Assembly (NCBI RefSeq): GCF_003991355.1
Contig: NZ_RCSU01000006.1
Span: 310,001-374,000 of the forward strand
Direction of reading: 5' to 3'
DNA length: 64,000 bases
Source: Pseudoflavitalea rhizosphaerae
Lineage (GTDB): Bacteria; Bacteroidota; Bacteroidia; Chitinophagales; Chitinophagaceae
Part shown: positions 26,799-36,191 of the stretch, in pieces
Numbering within the stretch: the first letter of the stretch is position 1
Layout of the letters: every line of letters starts with the position of its first letter
The notes under the pieces: model-generated
The model's database searches: none
Told to the model about the DNA's origin: nothing
The model's input: only the letters and a program-made list of their open reading frames with translations
Program-made: the position numbers and the translations under genes

Positions 26799-27573
26799 GC
26801 TGCGCTTCTTTTACAAAAATTTCCGATGAGGCCAAACGGGTGATGAGAAAATTATAATACACTTCGCGTATCTGTTGGGGTGGTTCTCCTGAGCCCCAGG
26901 TATTGAGCCAGTCGTCCGGCAACAGGTTCACGATACTTCTGATCTTTTCGGGAGTAAGCAATTCACGGAGTGACGCATCCACTTTTTCAAGTTCTGAAGC
27001 AAAAGGTAACAGTACATGGTCTTTCACCATGGCAAATGGTTTCTTCGCCTGCTCTTCCCAATTTTGCCAGGAATGATGGAAATAGAGGGAAGCGCCATGA
27101 TCAATCAGCCAGAGCTCTTTGTTCCAGATCAACATATTGGTGTTGCGTGCTGTTCTGTCTACGTTTGTGAGCAGGCAGTCCATCCACACGATCTTAGATG
27201 CCAGGATGGGATCAACAAAGTTCACAACGGGATCAAAAGTGATGGCGCCCTGAAGGTAGTGGAGTCCCAGGTTAAGTCCTGTACTGGATTTCAGTAGGTC
27301 CTGTATCTCTTCATCCGGTTCGGTGCGGCCGAAGGCGCTGTCCAGCATAGCAAAAACCAGTTCCGGGATTTTCAGGCCCAGTGTTCTGGAAATTTCTCCG
27401 CCGATCAGTTCCGCCACCAGGGCTTTCACACCTTGTCCTGCTCCACGGAATTTGAGCACATACAGGAAGCCGTCATCTGCTTCGGCGATTGCCGGCAGTG
27501 ATCCTCCTTCGCGCAGGGGTGTAACATATCGTGTAACCCGCACCGTTCTCAGACTGGTTTCACTTACATGCAT
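26776..27573 (-). CDS. HipA-like kinase family protein
   Basis: 265 residues. Kinase-like features: K41 in FLYVLKFRGAG (ATP lysine), catalytic loop LLTNVDRTARNTNML with D139 and N144, and metal-binding D158 in LWLIDHGAS. It is shorter than E. coli HipA (440 aa) and has no HipB-like partner; instead DUF3037 overlaps its 3' end. Related stand-alone proteins have sometimes been misnamed aminotransferases in databases. Target of phosphorylation unknown. Confidence 0.8.
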   Translation of the reverse strand: MHVSETSLRTVRVTRYVTPLREGGSLPAIAEADDGFLYVLKFRGAGQGVKALVAELIGGEISRTLGLKIPELVFAMLDSAFGRTEPDEEIQDLLKSSTGLNLGLHYLQGAITFDPVVNFVDPILASKIVWMDCLLTNVDRTARNTNMLIWNKELWLIDHGASLYFHHSWQNWEEQAKKPFAMVKDHVLLPFASELEKVDASLRELLTPEKIRSIVNLLPDDWLNTWGSGEPPQQIREVYYNFLITRLASSEIFVKEAQHARSILI

Positions 27574-27601
27574 AGTGGAAATTGAGCCGCTAAATTAGCA
27601 A

Positions 27602-30600
27602 TTATTCACCGAGTACTATCCTTTGTGTTTTTTTACTGCCAGCCGTATAAAGGCTGAGCAGGTAAGTGCCTTTGGCAAATTGCTGCAGGTTCAGTTTATA
27701 TTGTGTTCCACTCGTATTGCGCTGCAGGAGCATTCTTCCGGATATATCGGAAAACTCGATCCGCCGGATCTCTTCCGAGCTTCTGATGAACAGTGGTCCA
27801 TTCACCACGGGATTGGGGAATACCTGGATATTCAGGCCAGCATCACTGGCCTGGATACTGCGGATCACAGATCTTTCTGAATGTTCATTTATATCAGTAA
27901 TGAGTAAGCGATAATAATTCATTCCGTTGCTCAGCACCGGATCTGAGAACTGGTAATTCAGCAGGCTCTGGCTATTGCCTGCAGCAGGTACTGTTCCGAT
28001 GGGAATGAACAATTCGCCATCTGTGCTTTTTTCGATGGTGAACTGTTTGCTGTTCAGTTCCTGGGATGTTTGCCATTGCAACAATCCTGTATTGTTGCGA
28101 CGGGTAGCAGTGAAAGCGCTGAGTGTAACAGGTAATGGTACATTCTGGCCGGGACCGCCGCCACTGATCCAGAATTCGGAGAAATGGTTCACGGCATATT
28201 CGGCATAGTAGCCGTTATCGTAAGGCACCACAATAACCTGCGATGGTGGAATGAACTGATAAAGTCCGGATGTATTGTCTGCCAATGTTCCATTTTCTTC
28301 AGATACATTGCCGCTGTATTGTGTAATGCCTATCAGGTATGGATCTTCGGGTTTTGTGCAGGTGGCGCAATTGGTTGCATTCACCAATGCTTTGGCTTCT
28401 GTATCGGTAAAGTAAAAACGGACCAGCACATTGGATATGGGTGCTGTAGCTGAATTGATCACGATATTCCTGTCGAGGTAATATTGCTGACTGCTGTTCC
28501 TGATGGCGCCGGTATTCCTGAACACCTTTACGGTGGTGCTGCCAAGGTCCTGGCCCTGGGGGTTGATGGATACGATCCTGTTGTTGCCAACACTGAAATG
28601 TACCCAGTCGTTTCCGCTTACTGGTTGTGTGGTTCCTGCGGGGATATCGGCGCCGGTGTATACAGCGGCTTTGTCGAAAATATGGATGTCATCGATACCA
28701 ATACCATCATAATTGGTGCCTGCATCTGTTTTCAGTACAAATCGAAGGAGGATACGGCCGCTGGTTACCGGCAAATTTAAGCTGGCAACATGCCAGTTGG
28801 GCATTGGTCTAATGAAGGTCTGAAATCCCGAATGATTGTACCAGTTAGTACCCTGGTTAAATGCTCCCATTTTTTTCCAGTTCATACCATCTGTTGAATA
28901 TTCCACCCAATGATTATCGCAATCACAGGTTTCTTCAATCCGGAAAATATGACTGAAGGAAAGTACAGGCTGCACCATACCGGTCAGGTTGATACAGGGA
29001 GAATACAGGTAAGAGTATTCTGAATTATTGTATGGAGTAGATAGTCCGGTAAACCAGGCATTGTTGCCATTGGCCGCCCTGTTGAGGATGGTTTTGGAAG
29101 GATGGCCCCATTGCCAGCTAGAATTGATACCGCCGGGATACCAGTATCCGTCATTGGTTTCAAAATCCTGCAAATAGGGGAAACTGTTGATCTCCGGTGC
29201 AGTGGTGAAGCTGAAGCTTTCGAGGCTATCGTTATTCACAAAATCATCACCAGCCATATGTACCCATGCACGGATGGTGTATTGCTGGAATGCAGAAAGG
29301 TCAACAGGTACAGCAAACTGATGTTGTAGAAGTTCGTTCGCTGCGAGGTTTATGAATTCTTTCACTACTGTTCCATTAAGCTCGTATGCCACTTCCACGT
29401 TGGAATGTGCAATGTTGCTGTAATTCTTCACTTCAACGGTGACGATCTCGGCCGGACCCGGAGTGCAAACTGCAGGAACAGGCGGATTGAGAATAGCGCG
29501 TACGCCAACATCGTTGCCGGGTCTTGTGAGTTTGATATCATCGTAACTGATACCATCTTCAAATGTATTATCGGGAGATATTGTGTTGAAAGAAGTAATC
29601 CCCTGTTGCCCCAATCTTACCTGGAAGCTGCTGCTGATCGTTTGTGAAGGTGAGGCATTGGCCAATGCTTCAGTAATGTTCACGGAAGGAGCTGCTTTGT
29701 AGAAACCAATTTCATCAACTGTTGCAGGGAGTGTGAAAACTGGCACCCAGGCTGCGTTGTCGTTGCCACGGATCCAAACTTTGTTGTTCGGGTAATTTAT
29801 ATCGATGCCCTGATTCCTGTAAAAGAAATCAAGCCAGATCTGATCTGAGGAACTGTATTGAGAGAGATTGAAAGTGAGTGTTACGCTATCAGTATTGGAA
29901 GGTGTTCTGTACCTGGACTGATCCAGTAATAAAGCATTGTTGCCAGTTCTGGCGAAGCCTCCGGCAGTGATCCGGCCTCTGCCATTGGTGGTAGTTAGAC
30001 CGAAATCTGCCCGGGGCAAGCCATCAAGTCCAAAGGTTTTTTTCAGATAGGTTTGTAGTGTGGCTGCTTCAAAACTCTCCACGAAATCCGGGGCCAGGGT
30101 AATGGGAGGATTGGGCAGGTGCCTGATCAATGTTTGTAAAGTATCATTCATGTTATATGGGTCCGCTGCCAGTTTCACCCAGGTTTTGATCAGGTAATCA
30201 CCAGGGATGTTGAATGCGATAACCGGAGTGAAGTTAAAAGTGATAAATCCATTGGCTCCGATATTGGTGGTATTGTTCAAGGTAACAGGCGTTCCTCCAT
30301 TGATCTGGTATCCCAATTCGTAACTGGTAGCGCTGATAGCAACAGCGCCCCTGTTCCTGACTCGTATGCGCAAAGGTTGAGCGGCAGGTTGCGATGCAGT
30401 GAACTCGCGCCCGCTTACAGGAAGTAAAAGGGTTTCAATTGTCAGATCATTATTGAATCCGGTCCCGCAACTTCCTGCATTAGGTTGAAGGCTGGCTGCT
30501 ACGGAAGGTCGTCCTGGTACGCCATTGATCCGGGCGCGTACAGCGATCCAGTAAGTGCTATCCTGGGATAACCCTTCCAGCAGGTAGGTATTGGCGTTAG

Positions 30601-32890
30601 TATTGCCAACTACCTGCATGGAATCGCCGGACAACATTAGTATTTCATAGCTGTCAGCGTCAACAACCGGATTCCAATTCGCCTGAATGTATTTAGGACA
30701 AGCCTTTGTGAGGGTGATGACAGGTTGCCCTAAAACTGTGAATGATCGTTCACTCGTTGCCGTTGTACCAACTGTGTTCCGGGTAACCCTGATAAGAGCC
30801 TGCCTGGCTGCGACTGGAGGGGCTGTCCAGTTGTAAAACCTGACATCTGCAGGCACATTGTTATCGATCAGTTCCCAGTTTGCACCATTATCAGCAGAAT
30901 ATTCAATGGTGAAACTGTTGTTGCTGTTATCATATGCAGACCAGCGGATCTGTTCTGCTTCCCCGGGCACCATGGTTTCGCCGCCTGCCGGATAATCTAC
31001 ATGGACCTCCGGTTGCAATACCTGGTACACAACTACATATTGCTGCGGACCGGAAGGAATATTAGTGCCGTTGATGGTAATATTTACATTTCCCGCAGGA
31101 GGTGTATTGATCACCACCTGCTCGATATTATTGAGGTTGTCTGTTCCTTCTGCTGCGTCTTCAGTTACATGTGCCGGATCAGGATTAAGGATGAGGGGGC
31201 GATGAGTAACCGCATCCGCACCTGTGACAGTGAGATCGAGATTATTGACCAATGCTGTGGTAGCTATTGGTGAAGCTGCAGGGTCTACCCAGTATAACAT
31301 CACTTTCAACTGCGATGCGCCTGCCGGTAATGACAGAATCGTGTGCGTGGAGCTGGAACCGTTAGTAACCGATCCCGTGAAGAATTGGTCCTGTTCCAAC
31401 ATTTCAATACTTGTTCTGGCATTCAACCTGCCAAAGCCCCAGAGAAAATCAGGGCCGGGATTTCCCATATCGTCTGCACCATTACAGGCCAGCGCTTTGA
31501 TCAGAGCGCCGGAGGGATTGGCGCCTCCATGCAATTGCCTGTACCGTTCATATAACAATGCCAGTGAACCGGTAACAGCTGGTGCACTCATGCTGGTGCC
31601 GGAAATGGCGAGGTAGGTATTATTCTGTCCACAGGACAGTACATCGATGCCGCCAGCCATAATCTCCGGCTTGAGGCGCCCGTCTTTGACAGGTCCACGG
31701 CTGCTTCCTCCACCAATGAGGTCGTTGCTATTATTGTACTGACCTACCACCAATGCGTTCTTACTGCTCTGGAAGCCTGCTCTGACTGTGGCGTAGGAAG
31801 GAGGGTATATGCCACAGGTAAGGGAGCCATCATTGCCCGCTGCAAATACATGCAGCAGTGATGGATTATTCACCGTTTGTGCATCCAGGTAGTTGGATAG
31901 CGCGTCGTAGGTGCCGGTACCATCGCAGCCGGGTGTACTGGAATGATAGGAATTGTTGGTAAGCACCATGCCGTACTGGCTGATGTATTGCGGGGTACGA
32001 ACCAGTATATCACTGAAATATTCTGCTACAATGCCGGCCCTGGGCGCCATGCCTTTGTATTTGGGATTGAGAAGACCAGCGCCCGCCATGGTTCCCTGTG
32101 TGTGGGTGGCATGTCCTGAAGCAATGGCAGCATTATTGTTCACAAGTCTCCCTGTGAAATCAAGATGCGTCGGGTCTCCCTGATCTCCAATGCCCAGCAT
32201 AACGCCTTTGCCCTGCAGGTTGCGCCCTGATGAAGCTGCCAGCGAACTGATATTGTTGGAGCTCCGGCTGAGATAATTGAGCGGGATATCCTTCAGCGAT
32301 TGTGCATATACGTAAGTAACGAATGGGATCCTGGCAATCCTGTGAAGAGCAGCCGTATCTACCAGTACAAAAATAGTATTATCGGGCTGGACAGGATAAT
32401 CCCTGAGCTTCGCGCCTGCGTCCAGTAAATTCTGTAGTACATCCTCCCTGCTGAGGTCAGCAGCATAATGAACAGCCACTGCTTCATCCGGGCCCATTGT
32501 TTTCAGTTCAAGGGATGGCGATATTTTCACGGATCCATCCGCAAAGAAAACCCCGTTCACAGCAAAAGGCTTTAATGCAGTAAGTTCCAGCTCTGCCGGT
32601 AATTCCGCAAAGAAGCCATTACCTGGTATATAATCGAAAAGTTTTACTCCCTTCCTTAATAATTCCTGCTTTTGCTGAAAGCCTGGCAAGCGGCTGAACC
32701 GCAGCAATACATAGTTCCTGTTCCTGAACTGCATCTGCTGGCGTTGCCCGGGGCTGAGCCTGGCCGCCTGGAGATTTTGTTCATCAGAAAAAACGGCCGT
32801 CCGCATGCGCAAATCCGTCTGTCTTTCCTGTGAAAAAGCAAACAATTGAGCAAGCAAAAATGCAGTCAGTAATGAGGTTAATCGCTTCAT
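27602..32890 (-). CDS. S8 (subtilisin-like) serine peptidase with fibronectin/MAM-like repeats and T9SS type A sorting domain
   Basis: 1762 residues, signal peptide MKRLTSLLTAFLLAQLFAFS. The catalytic triad of an S8 protease is visible: D236 in GIGDQGD, H260 in SGHATHTQGT and S433 in SGTSMSAPAVTG. Downstream are a fibronectin type III-like segment (about 690-800), tandem beta-sandwich regions with jelly-roll features (DFETNDGYWYPGGINSSW) and a C-terminal type A sorting domain (NIQVFPNPVV to TQRIVLGE). It is exported by Sec and type IX secretion, and is probably a large surface or secreted protease for proteinaceous food. Confidence 0.9.
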   Translation of the reverse strand: MKRLTSLLTAFLLAQLFAFSQERQTDLRMRTAVFSDEQNLQAARLSPGQRQQMQFRNRNYVLLRFSRLPGFQQKQELLRKGVKLFDYIPGNGFFAELPAELELTALKPFAVNGVFFADGSVKISPSLELKTMGPDEAVAVHYAADLSREDVLQNLLDAGAKLRDYPVQPDNTIFVLVDTAALHRIARIPFVTYVYAQSLKDIPLNYLSRSSNNISSLAASSGRNLQGKGVMLGIGDQGDPTHLDFTGRLVNNNAAIASGHATHTQGTMAGAGLLNPKYKGMAPRAGIVAEYFSDILVRTPQYISQYGMVLTNNSYHSSTPGCDGTGTYDALSNYLDAQTVNNPSLLHVFAAGNDGSLTCGIYPPSYATVRAGFQSSKNALVVGQYNNSNDLIGGGSSRGPVKDGRLKPEIMAGGIDVLSCGQNNTYLAISGTSMSAPAVTGSLALLYERYRQLHGGANPSGALIKALACNGADDMGNPGPDFLWGFGRLNARTSIEMLEQDQFFTGSVTNGSSSTHTILSLPAGASQLKVMLYWVDPAASPIATTALVNNLDLTVTGADAVTHRPLILNPDPAHVTEDAAEGTDNLNNIEQVVINTPPAGNVNITINGTNIPSGPQQYVVVYQVLQPEVHVDYPAGGETMVPGEAEQIRWSAYDNSNNSFTIEYSADNGANWELIDNNVPADVRFYNWTAPPVAARQALIRVTRNTVGTTATSERSFTVLGQPVITLTKACPKYIQANWNPVVDADSYEILMLSGDSMQVVGNTNANTYLLEGLSQDSTYWIAVRARINGVPGRPSVAASLQPNAGSCGTGFNNDLTIETLLLPVSGREFTASQPAAQPLRIRVRNRGAVAISATSYELGYQINGGTPVTLNNTTNIGANGFITFNFTPVIAFNIPGDYLIKTWVKLAADPYNMNDTLQTLIRHLPNPPITLAPDFVESFEAATLQTYLKKTFGLDGLPRADFGLTTTNGRGRITAGGFARTGNNALLLDQSRYRTPSNTDSVTLTFNLSQYSSSDQIWLDFFYRNQGIDINYPNNKVWIRGNDNAAWVPVFTLPATVDEIGFYKAAPSVNITEALANASPSQTISSSFQVRLGQQGITSFNTISPDNTFEDGISYDDIKLTRPGNDVGVRAILNPPVPAVCTPGPAEIVTVEVKNYSNIAHSNVEVAYELNGTVVKEFINLAANELLQHQFAVPVDLSAFQQYTIRAWVHMAGDDFVNNDSLESFSFTTAPEINSFPYLQDFETNDGYWYPGGINSSWQWGHPSKTILNRAANGNNAWFTGLSTPYNNSEYSYLYSPCINLTGMVQPVLSFSHIFRIEETCDCDNHWVEYSTDGMNWKKMGAFNQGTNWYNHSGFQTFIRPMPNWHVASLNLPVTSGRILLRFVLKTDAGTNYDGIGIDDIHIFDKAAVYTGADIPAGTTQPVSGNDWVHFSVGNNRIVSINPQGQDLGSTTVKVFRNTGAIRNSSQQYYLDRNIVINSATAPISNVLVRFYFTDTEAKALVNATNCATCTKPEDPYLIGITQYSGNVSEENGTLADNTSGLYQFIPPSQVIVVPYDNGYYAEYAVNHFSEFWISGGGPGQNVPLPVTLSAFTATRRNNTGLLQWQTSQELNSKQFTIEKSTDGELFIPIGTVPAAGNSQSLLNYQFSDPVLSNGMNYYRLLITDINEHSERSVIRSIQASDAGLNIQVFPNPVVNGPLFIRSSEEIRRIEFSDISGRMLLQRNTSGTQYKLNLQQFAKGTYLLSLYTAGSKKTQRIVLGE

Positions 32891-33028
32891 TGCCGGATAT
32901 TTAGGGATATTGGGAAACTAACAGGCGTTAAGATAAACATTTTCCGCAAAAAGGCGCCGGGGAAGTAGTACAAACATCTCTGAAAAACTAACGAACGTTC
33001 CGGATTGGGAGAAAAGAAAAATGAATAG

Positions 33029-33045
33029 TCCACTAAAATAGTAGA
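33029..33045. promoter_or_regulatory. operator 1 of the sulfur regulon (inverted repeat)
   Basis: TCCACTAAAATAGTAGA, a 17-bp near-palindrome that matches the sites before cobA (36224) and before the TonB receptor (42272). It is centred 39 bp upstream of the -7 box, near position -50 relative to the expected transcript start, a position that would suit an activator or a repressor acting upstream. Confidence 0.65.
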
Positions 33046-33075
33046 AATATTTTTTTCCGGTTGCGTCAATCCGGT

Positions 33076-33083
33076 TATCTTTG
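33076..33083 (+). promoter_or_regulatory. -7 promoter box of the cys leader-cysHDN operon
   Basis: TATCTTTG (TAnnTTTG), 13 nt before the leader ATG at 33097. The transcript should start near 33089, so the leader peptide is translated almost from the 5' end. Confidence 0.65.
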
Positions 33084-33096
33084 TTTCATAAGCAGT

Positions 33097-33165
33097 ATGA
33101 TTATGCTATTCACTCCACATATTATTAATGGCTGTTGTTGTTGTAACACCTGTTGCAATTGTTGA
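33097..33165 (+). CDS. cysteine-rich leader peptide (22 aa), putative cysteine attenuator of the sulfate assimilation operon
   Basis: A 22-codon ORF, ATG to TGA, whose last eleven residues are GCCCCNTCCNC: seven cysteines in the final ten. It sits between the promoter and cysH, 60 nt before the cysH ATG. Codons TGT/TGC in such a run will slow ribosomes when Cys-tRNA is scarce, the classical arrangement for attenuation. The stretch TTGCAATT over the last Cys codons (33153-33160) can pair, with a 3-nt bulge, with AATT-GAT-GCAA just before the cysH start (33213-33223), and GCAGTAT (33092-33098) with ATACTGC (33165-33171). The ORF and codons are seen; the mechanism is inferred. Confidence 0.75.
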   Translation: MIMLFTPHIINGCCCCNTCCNC

Positions 33166-33225
33166 TACTGCATGCTTCCTCCGCCGTAATTTTTCCTAAA
33201 AAGTTTCACTTGAATTGATGCAAAT

Positions 33226-33945
33226 ATGAACTTAACAATACCAGATTATCTTCAGGAATTAGTCTACTACTCAGGTAGATTAAACATGTTGGAATTCCTG
33301 CAGTTGTTGGTGCAACGCTTTCCCGGACAGGTCACTTTCTCTACCAGTTTCAGTTTTGAAGACCAGGTGATAGCTCATGAGATACTGCACAATCAATTGC
33401 CGGTTGAACTTTTCACACTCGATACCGGCAGACTTTTCCCGGAAACTTATTCCACCTGGAACAGCACTAACAGCAGGTACCATACACAGATCAAAGCATA
33501 TTACCCGGATTACCGTAACCTGGAGGGATTCATTACGGAGAAAGGTCCCAATGCATTTTATGAATCGGTGGAAAACAGGAAACAGTGCTGCTTTATTCGC
33601 AAAGTGGAACCGCTGAAACGTGCGCTGCAGGGCAATGCCATCTGGGTCACCGGCCTGCGCGCCGAACATTCTCCCGAACGCACCGGTCATCAACTGGTGG
33701 AATGGGATGCAGGAAATAATATAGTGAAGTACAATCCGATCCTTCACTGGACCACGGAAGACGTACGGAAATATATAGACGAAAACAACGTCCCCTACAA
33801 CGTGTTGCACGACAAAGGCTTTGTGAGCATCGGTTGTGCGCCCTGTACAAGAGCTATTCGACCCGGTGAGGATTTCCGCGCCGGAAGATGGTGGTGGGAA
33901 GACGCCAGTAAGAAAGAATGCGGACTGCACGTGAGCAACGCATAG
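33226..33945 (+). CDS. cysH: assimilatory adenylyl-sulfate (APS) reductase, CysH family
   Basis: 239 residues. The iron-sulfur motifs of APS-type reductases are present: C121-C122 in ENRKQCCFIRKVEPL and C204/C207 in SIGCAPCT; the catalytic cysteine is C232 in KKECGLH. FSTSFSFEDQVI is the nucleotide-binding start. CysH enzymes with the 4Fe-4S cluster generally use APS directly rather than PAPS, fitting the absence of an APS kinase here. It reduces APS to sulfite and AMP with thioredoxin. First structural gene after the Cys-rich leader; an operator-like sequence (33263-33279) lies within its first codons. Confidence 0.93.
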   Translation: MNLTIPDYLQELVYYSGRLNMLEFLQLLVQRFPGQVTFSTSFSFEDQVIAHEILHNQLPVELFTLDTGRLFPETYSTWNSTNSRYHTQIKAYYPDYRNLEGFITEKGPNAFYESVENRKQCCFIRKVEPLKRALQGNAIWVTGLRAEHSPERTGHQLVEWDAGNNIVKYNPILHWTTEDVRKYIDENNVPYNVLHDKGFVSIGCAPCTRAIRPGEDFRAGRWWWEDASKKECGLHVSNA

Positions 33946-33997
33946 GAAAATCCAGCCGGCACCCACCGGTACATTTTAATTAACAATAATTGTGAGT

Positions 33998-34900
33998 ATG
34001 CCCAGGTTAGATTATTTAGATCATTTGGAATCAGAAGCCATCCACATTTTTCGCGAAGTGGCAGGACAATTCGAGAAACCGGCATTATTGTTTTCAGGTG
34101 GTAAGGACTCCATCACTTTGGTGCACCTGGCATTGAAAGCATTCCGTCCCGGTAAATTCCCCTTTCCCCTGGTACACATCGATACAGGCCACAACTTCCC
34201 GGAGGCTTTGGAGTTCAGGGATGCACTGGCTGATGAGATCGGGGAAAAACTGATTGTAAGGAAGGTGGAAGACACAATCAAAGCCCGGCACCTTACGGAG
34301 CCCAAAGGAAAGTTCGCCAGCCGTAATGCCCTTCAGACCTATACTTTGCTGGACACGATCGAGGAATTCAAGTTCGATGCCTGCATCGGCGGAGCCAGAA
34401 GGGATGAAGAAAAAGCAAGGGCCAAGGAAAGGATCTTTTCTGTTCGCGATGAATTCGGTCAATGGGACCCCAAACGCCAGCGCCCCGAGCTCTGGAATAT
34501 CTTCAACGGCCGTATCCACAAAGGTGAGAATGTGCGCGTGTTTCCCATCAGCAACTGGACAGAACTGGATGTATGGAACTATATCCGCCGCGAAAAGATC
34601 GCGCTGCCTTCCATTTACTTTGCGCACGACCGTAAAGTGATCCGGCACGAAGGACAACTGGTGGCACTCTCTGATTTCATTCAGCTGGATGAGTCAGATA
34701 CCATACTCACCAAACAGGTCCGCTACCGTACAGTAGGCGACATGACCTGTACCGCAGCCGTGGAATCTTCCGCCAATAATATCGATGATATCATTCGCGA
34801 GATCACAGCCACCAAAACCAGCGAACGCGGTGAAACCCGTATAGACGACAAAGTATCCGAAGCTGCGATGGAAGACAGGAAGAAAAATGGATACTTCTAA
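33998..34900 (+). CDS. cysD: sulfate adenylyltransferase subunit 2
   Basis: About 300 residues. The PP-loop ATP pyrophosphatase motif SGGKDS is at residues 33-38 (ALLFSGGKDSITLVHL), followed by VHIDTGHNFPEALEFRD. With CysN it makes APS from sulfate and ATP, the activation step feeding CysH. A GTG six bases upstream (33992) is an alternative start. Gap to cysH is 52 bp and to cysN 31 bp, consistent with one operon. Confidence 0.95.
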   Translation: MPRLDYLDHLESEAIHIFREVAGQFEKPALLFSGGKDSITLVHLALKAFRPGKFPFPLVHIDTGHNFPEALEFRDALADEIGEKLIVRKVEDTIKARHLTEPKGKFASRNALQTYTLLDTIEEFKFDACIGGARRDEEKARAKERIFSVRDEFGQWDPKRQRPELWNIFNGRIHKGENVRVFPISNWTELDVWNYIRREKIALPSIYFAHDRKVIRHEGQLVALSDFIQLDESDTILTKQVRYRTVGDMTCTAAVESSANNIDDIIREITATKTSERGETRIDDKVSEAAMEDRKKNGYF

Positions 34901-34931
34901 CTAATAACTATAACCGAATAAAGATACAGTA

Positions 34932-36173
34932 ATGGACCTTTTGCGATTCATAACAGCCGGCAGCGTAGACGATGGGAAAAGCACCCTGATCGGCAGATTG
35001 CTGTACGACAGCAAGAGCATCATGATCGATCAGCTTGAAGCCATCGAAAAGCAAAGCAAGAATAAAGAAGACGGAGAGATCGACCTGGCACTGCTGACAG
35101 ATGGCCTGCGCGCAGAACGTGAACAGGGCATCACCATCGATGTGGCCTACAAATATTTTTCAACTCCCAACCGGAAATTCATCATCGCAGATGCGCCCGG
35201 CCATATCCAGTATACGCGTAACATGGTCACCGGGGCCTCCAATGCAGACCTGGCCATCATTCTCATCGATGCTCGTAACGGAGTAGTGGAACAAACAAGA
35301 AGGCACTCCATCATCGCATCACTGCTGGGCATTCCACATATAGTGGTAGCCGTGAATAAAATGGATATGGTGGATTACAGCCAGGATGTTTACAACAATA
35401 TTTTGATAGACTATGCGCATGTAGCACAAACACTGGGTTTGAAGAATATCGCCTATATCCCGCTGAGCGCTTTGCATGGCGACAATATCGTGGAGAAGTC
35501 GGATAAGATGAGCTGGTACGAAGGCCCATCACTTTTACAGTTTTTAGAAGATGTAAAAGTGGAGGATGATATCGATCTCAGTCAGGCGAGATTCCCTGTG
35601 CAATACGTAATCCGTCCTCAGACCGATGACCTGCACGACTATCGCGGCTATGCCGGTAAGATCATCAGCGGCATTTACCGCAAAGGCGATAAAGTAACTG
35701 TATACCCTTCAGGTATTTCCAGCACCATCAGGTCCATCGAACTCGGCGGAAAGGAAGTTGAGGAGGCATTTGCGCCGCAGAGCGTGATCCTGCATCTGGA
35801 AGACGATGTGGACGTGAGCCGCGGCGATGTGATAGCGCTTAGCGACAATGCACCCAAAACAGAACAGGAACTGGAAGTGCTGCTCTGCTGGATGGACAAT
35901 AAACCATTGATACCAGGTAATAAATATTTATTGCAGATCAACAGCAGGCTGGTGCGTGCTGCAGTTCGTGAGATCGAATACAAACTGGATGTAAACACCC
36001 TCCAGCAGGAAGCTAATCCATCGCAGGCCGTGTTGAACGATGTGATCAAAGCCACCATCAAAACTGCGGGCCCTGTTTCATTCGATACATACAGCCAATT
36101 GCGGGTGAATGGCGGCGCCATCCTGATAGACGAGACCAGTCATGTTACTGTAGGGGCCTGTATGATCCAGTAA
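34932..36173 (+). CDS. cysN: sulfate adenylyltransferase subunit 1 (GTPase)
   Basis: 413 residues with translation-factor GTPase motifs: GSVDDGKST at 10-18 (G1), DAPGHIQYTRNM (G3) and AVNKMDMV (G4), then beta-barrel domains. GTP hydrolysis drives APS synthesis by CysD. The length shows there is no fused CysC (APS kinase) domain, unlike NodQ-type proteins. Last gene before operator 2, so it may end the first transcription unit. Confidence 0.95.
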   Translation: MDLLRFITAGSVDDGKSTLIGRLLYDSKSIMIDQLEAIEKQSKNKEDGEIDLALLTDGLRAEREQGITIDVAYKYFSTPNRKFIIADAPGHIQYTRNMVTGASNADLAIILIDARNGVVEQTRRHSIIASLLGIPHIVVAVNKMDMVDYSQDVYNNILIDYAHVAQTLGLKNIAYIPLSALHGDNIVEKSDKMSWYEGPSLLQFLEDVKVEDDIDLSQARFPVQYVIRPQTDDLHDYRGYAGKIISGIYRKGDKVTVYPSGISSTIRSIELGGKEVEEAFAPQSVILHLEDDVDVSRGDVIALSDNAPKTEQELEVLLCWMDNKPLIPGNKYLLQINSRLVRAAVREIEYKLDVNTLQQEANPSQAVLNDVIKATIKTAGPVSFDTYSQLRVNGGAILIDETSHVTVGACMIQ

Positions 36174-36191
36174 CAGGAAAGAACAGCAATC

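Larger units (their letters stand above)
32891..33225 (+). other. 335-bp control region of the sulfate assimilation operon
   Basis: Holds, in order, palindromic operator 1 (33029-33045), the -7 box (33076-33083), the Cys-rich leader ORF (33097-33165) and a 60-nt spacer to cysH. No intrinsic terminator with a GC-rich stem and T tail is visible between leader and cysH. The first approximately 130 bp belong to the upstream region of the divergent S8 peptidase gene. Confidence 0.75.

Noticed and set aside
33166-33225. an intrinsic terminator between the Cys leader and cysH
   Set aside because: No GC-rich stem followed by a T run exists here; the short TTTTT tract is not preceded by a hairpin.
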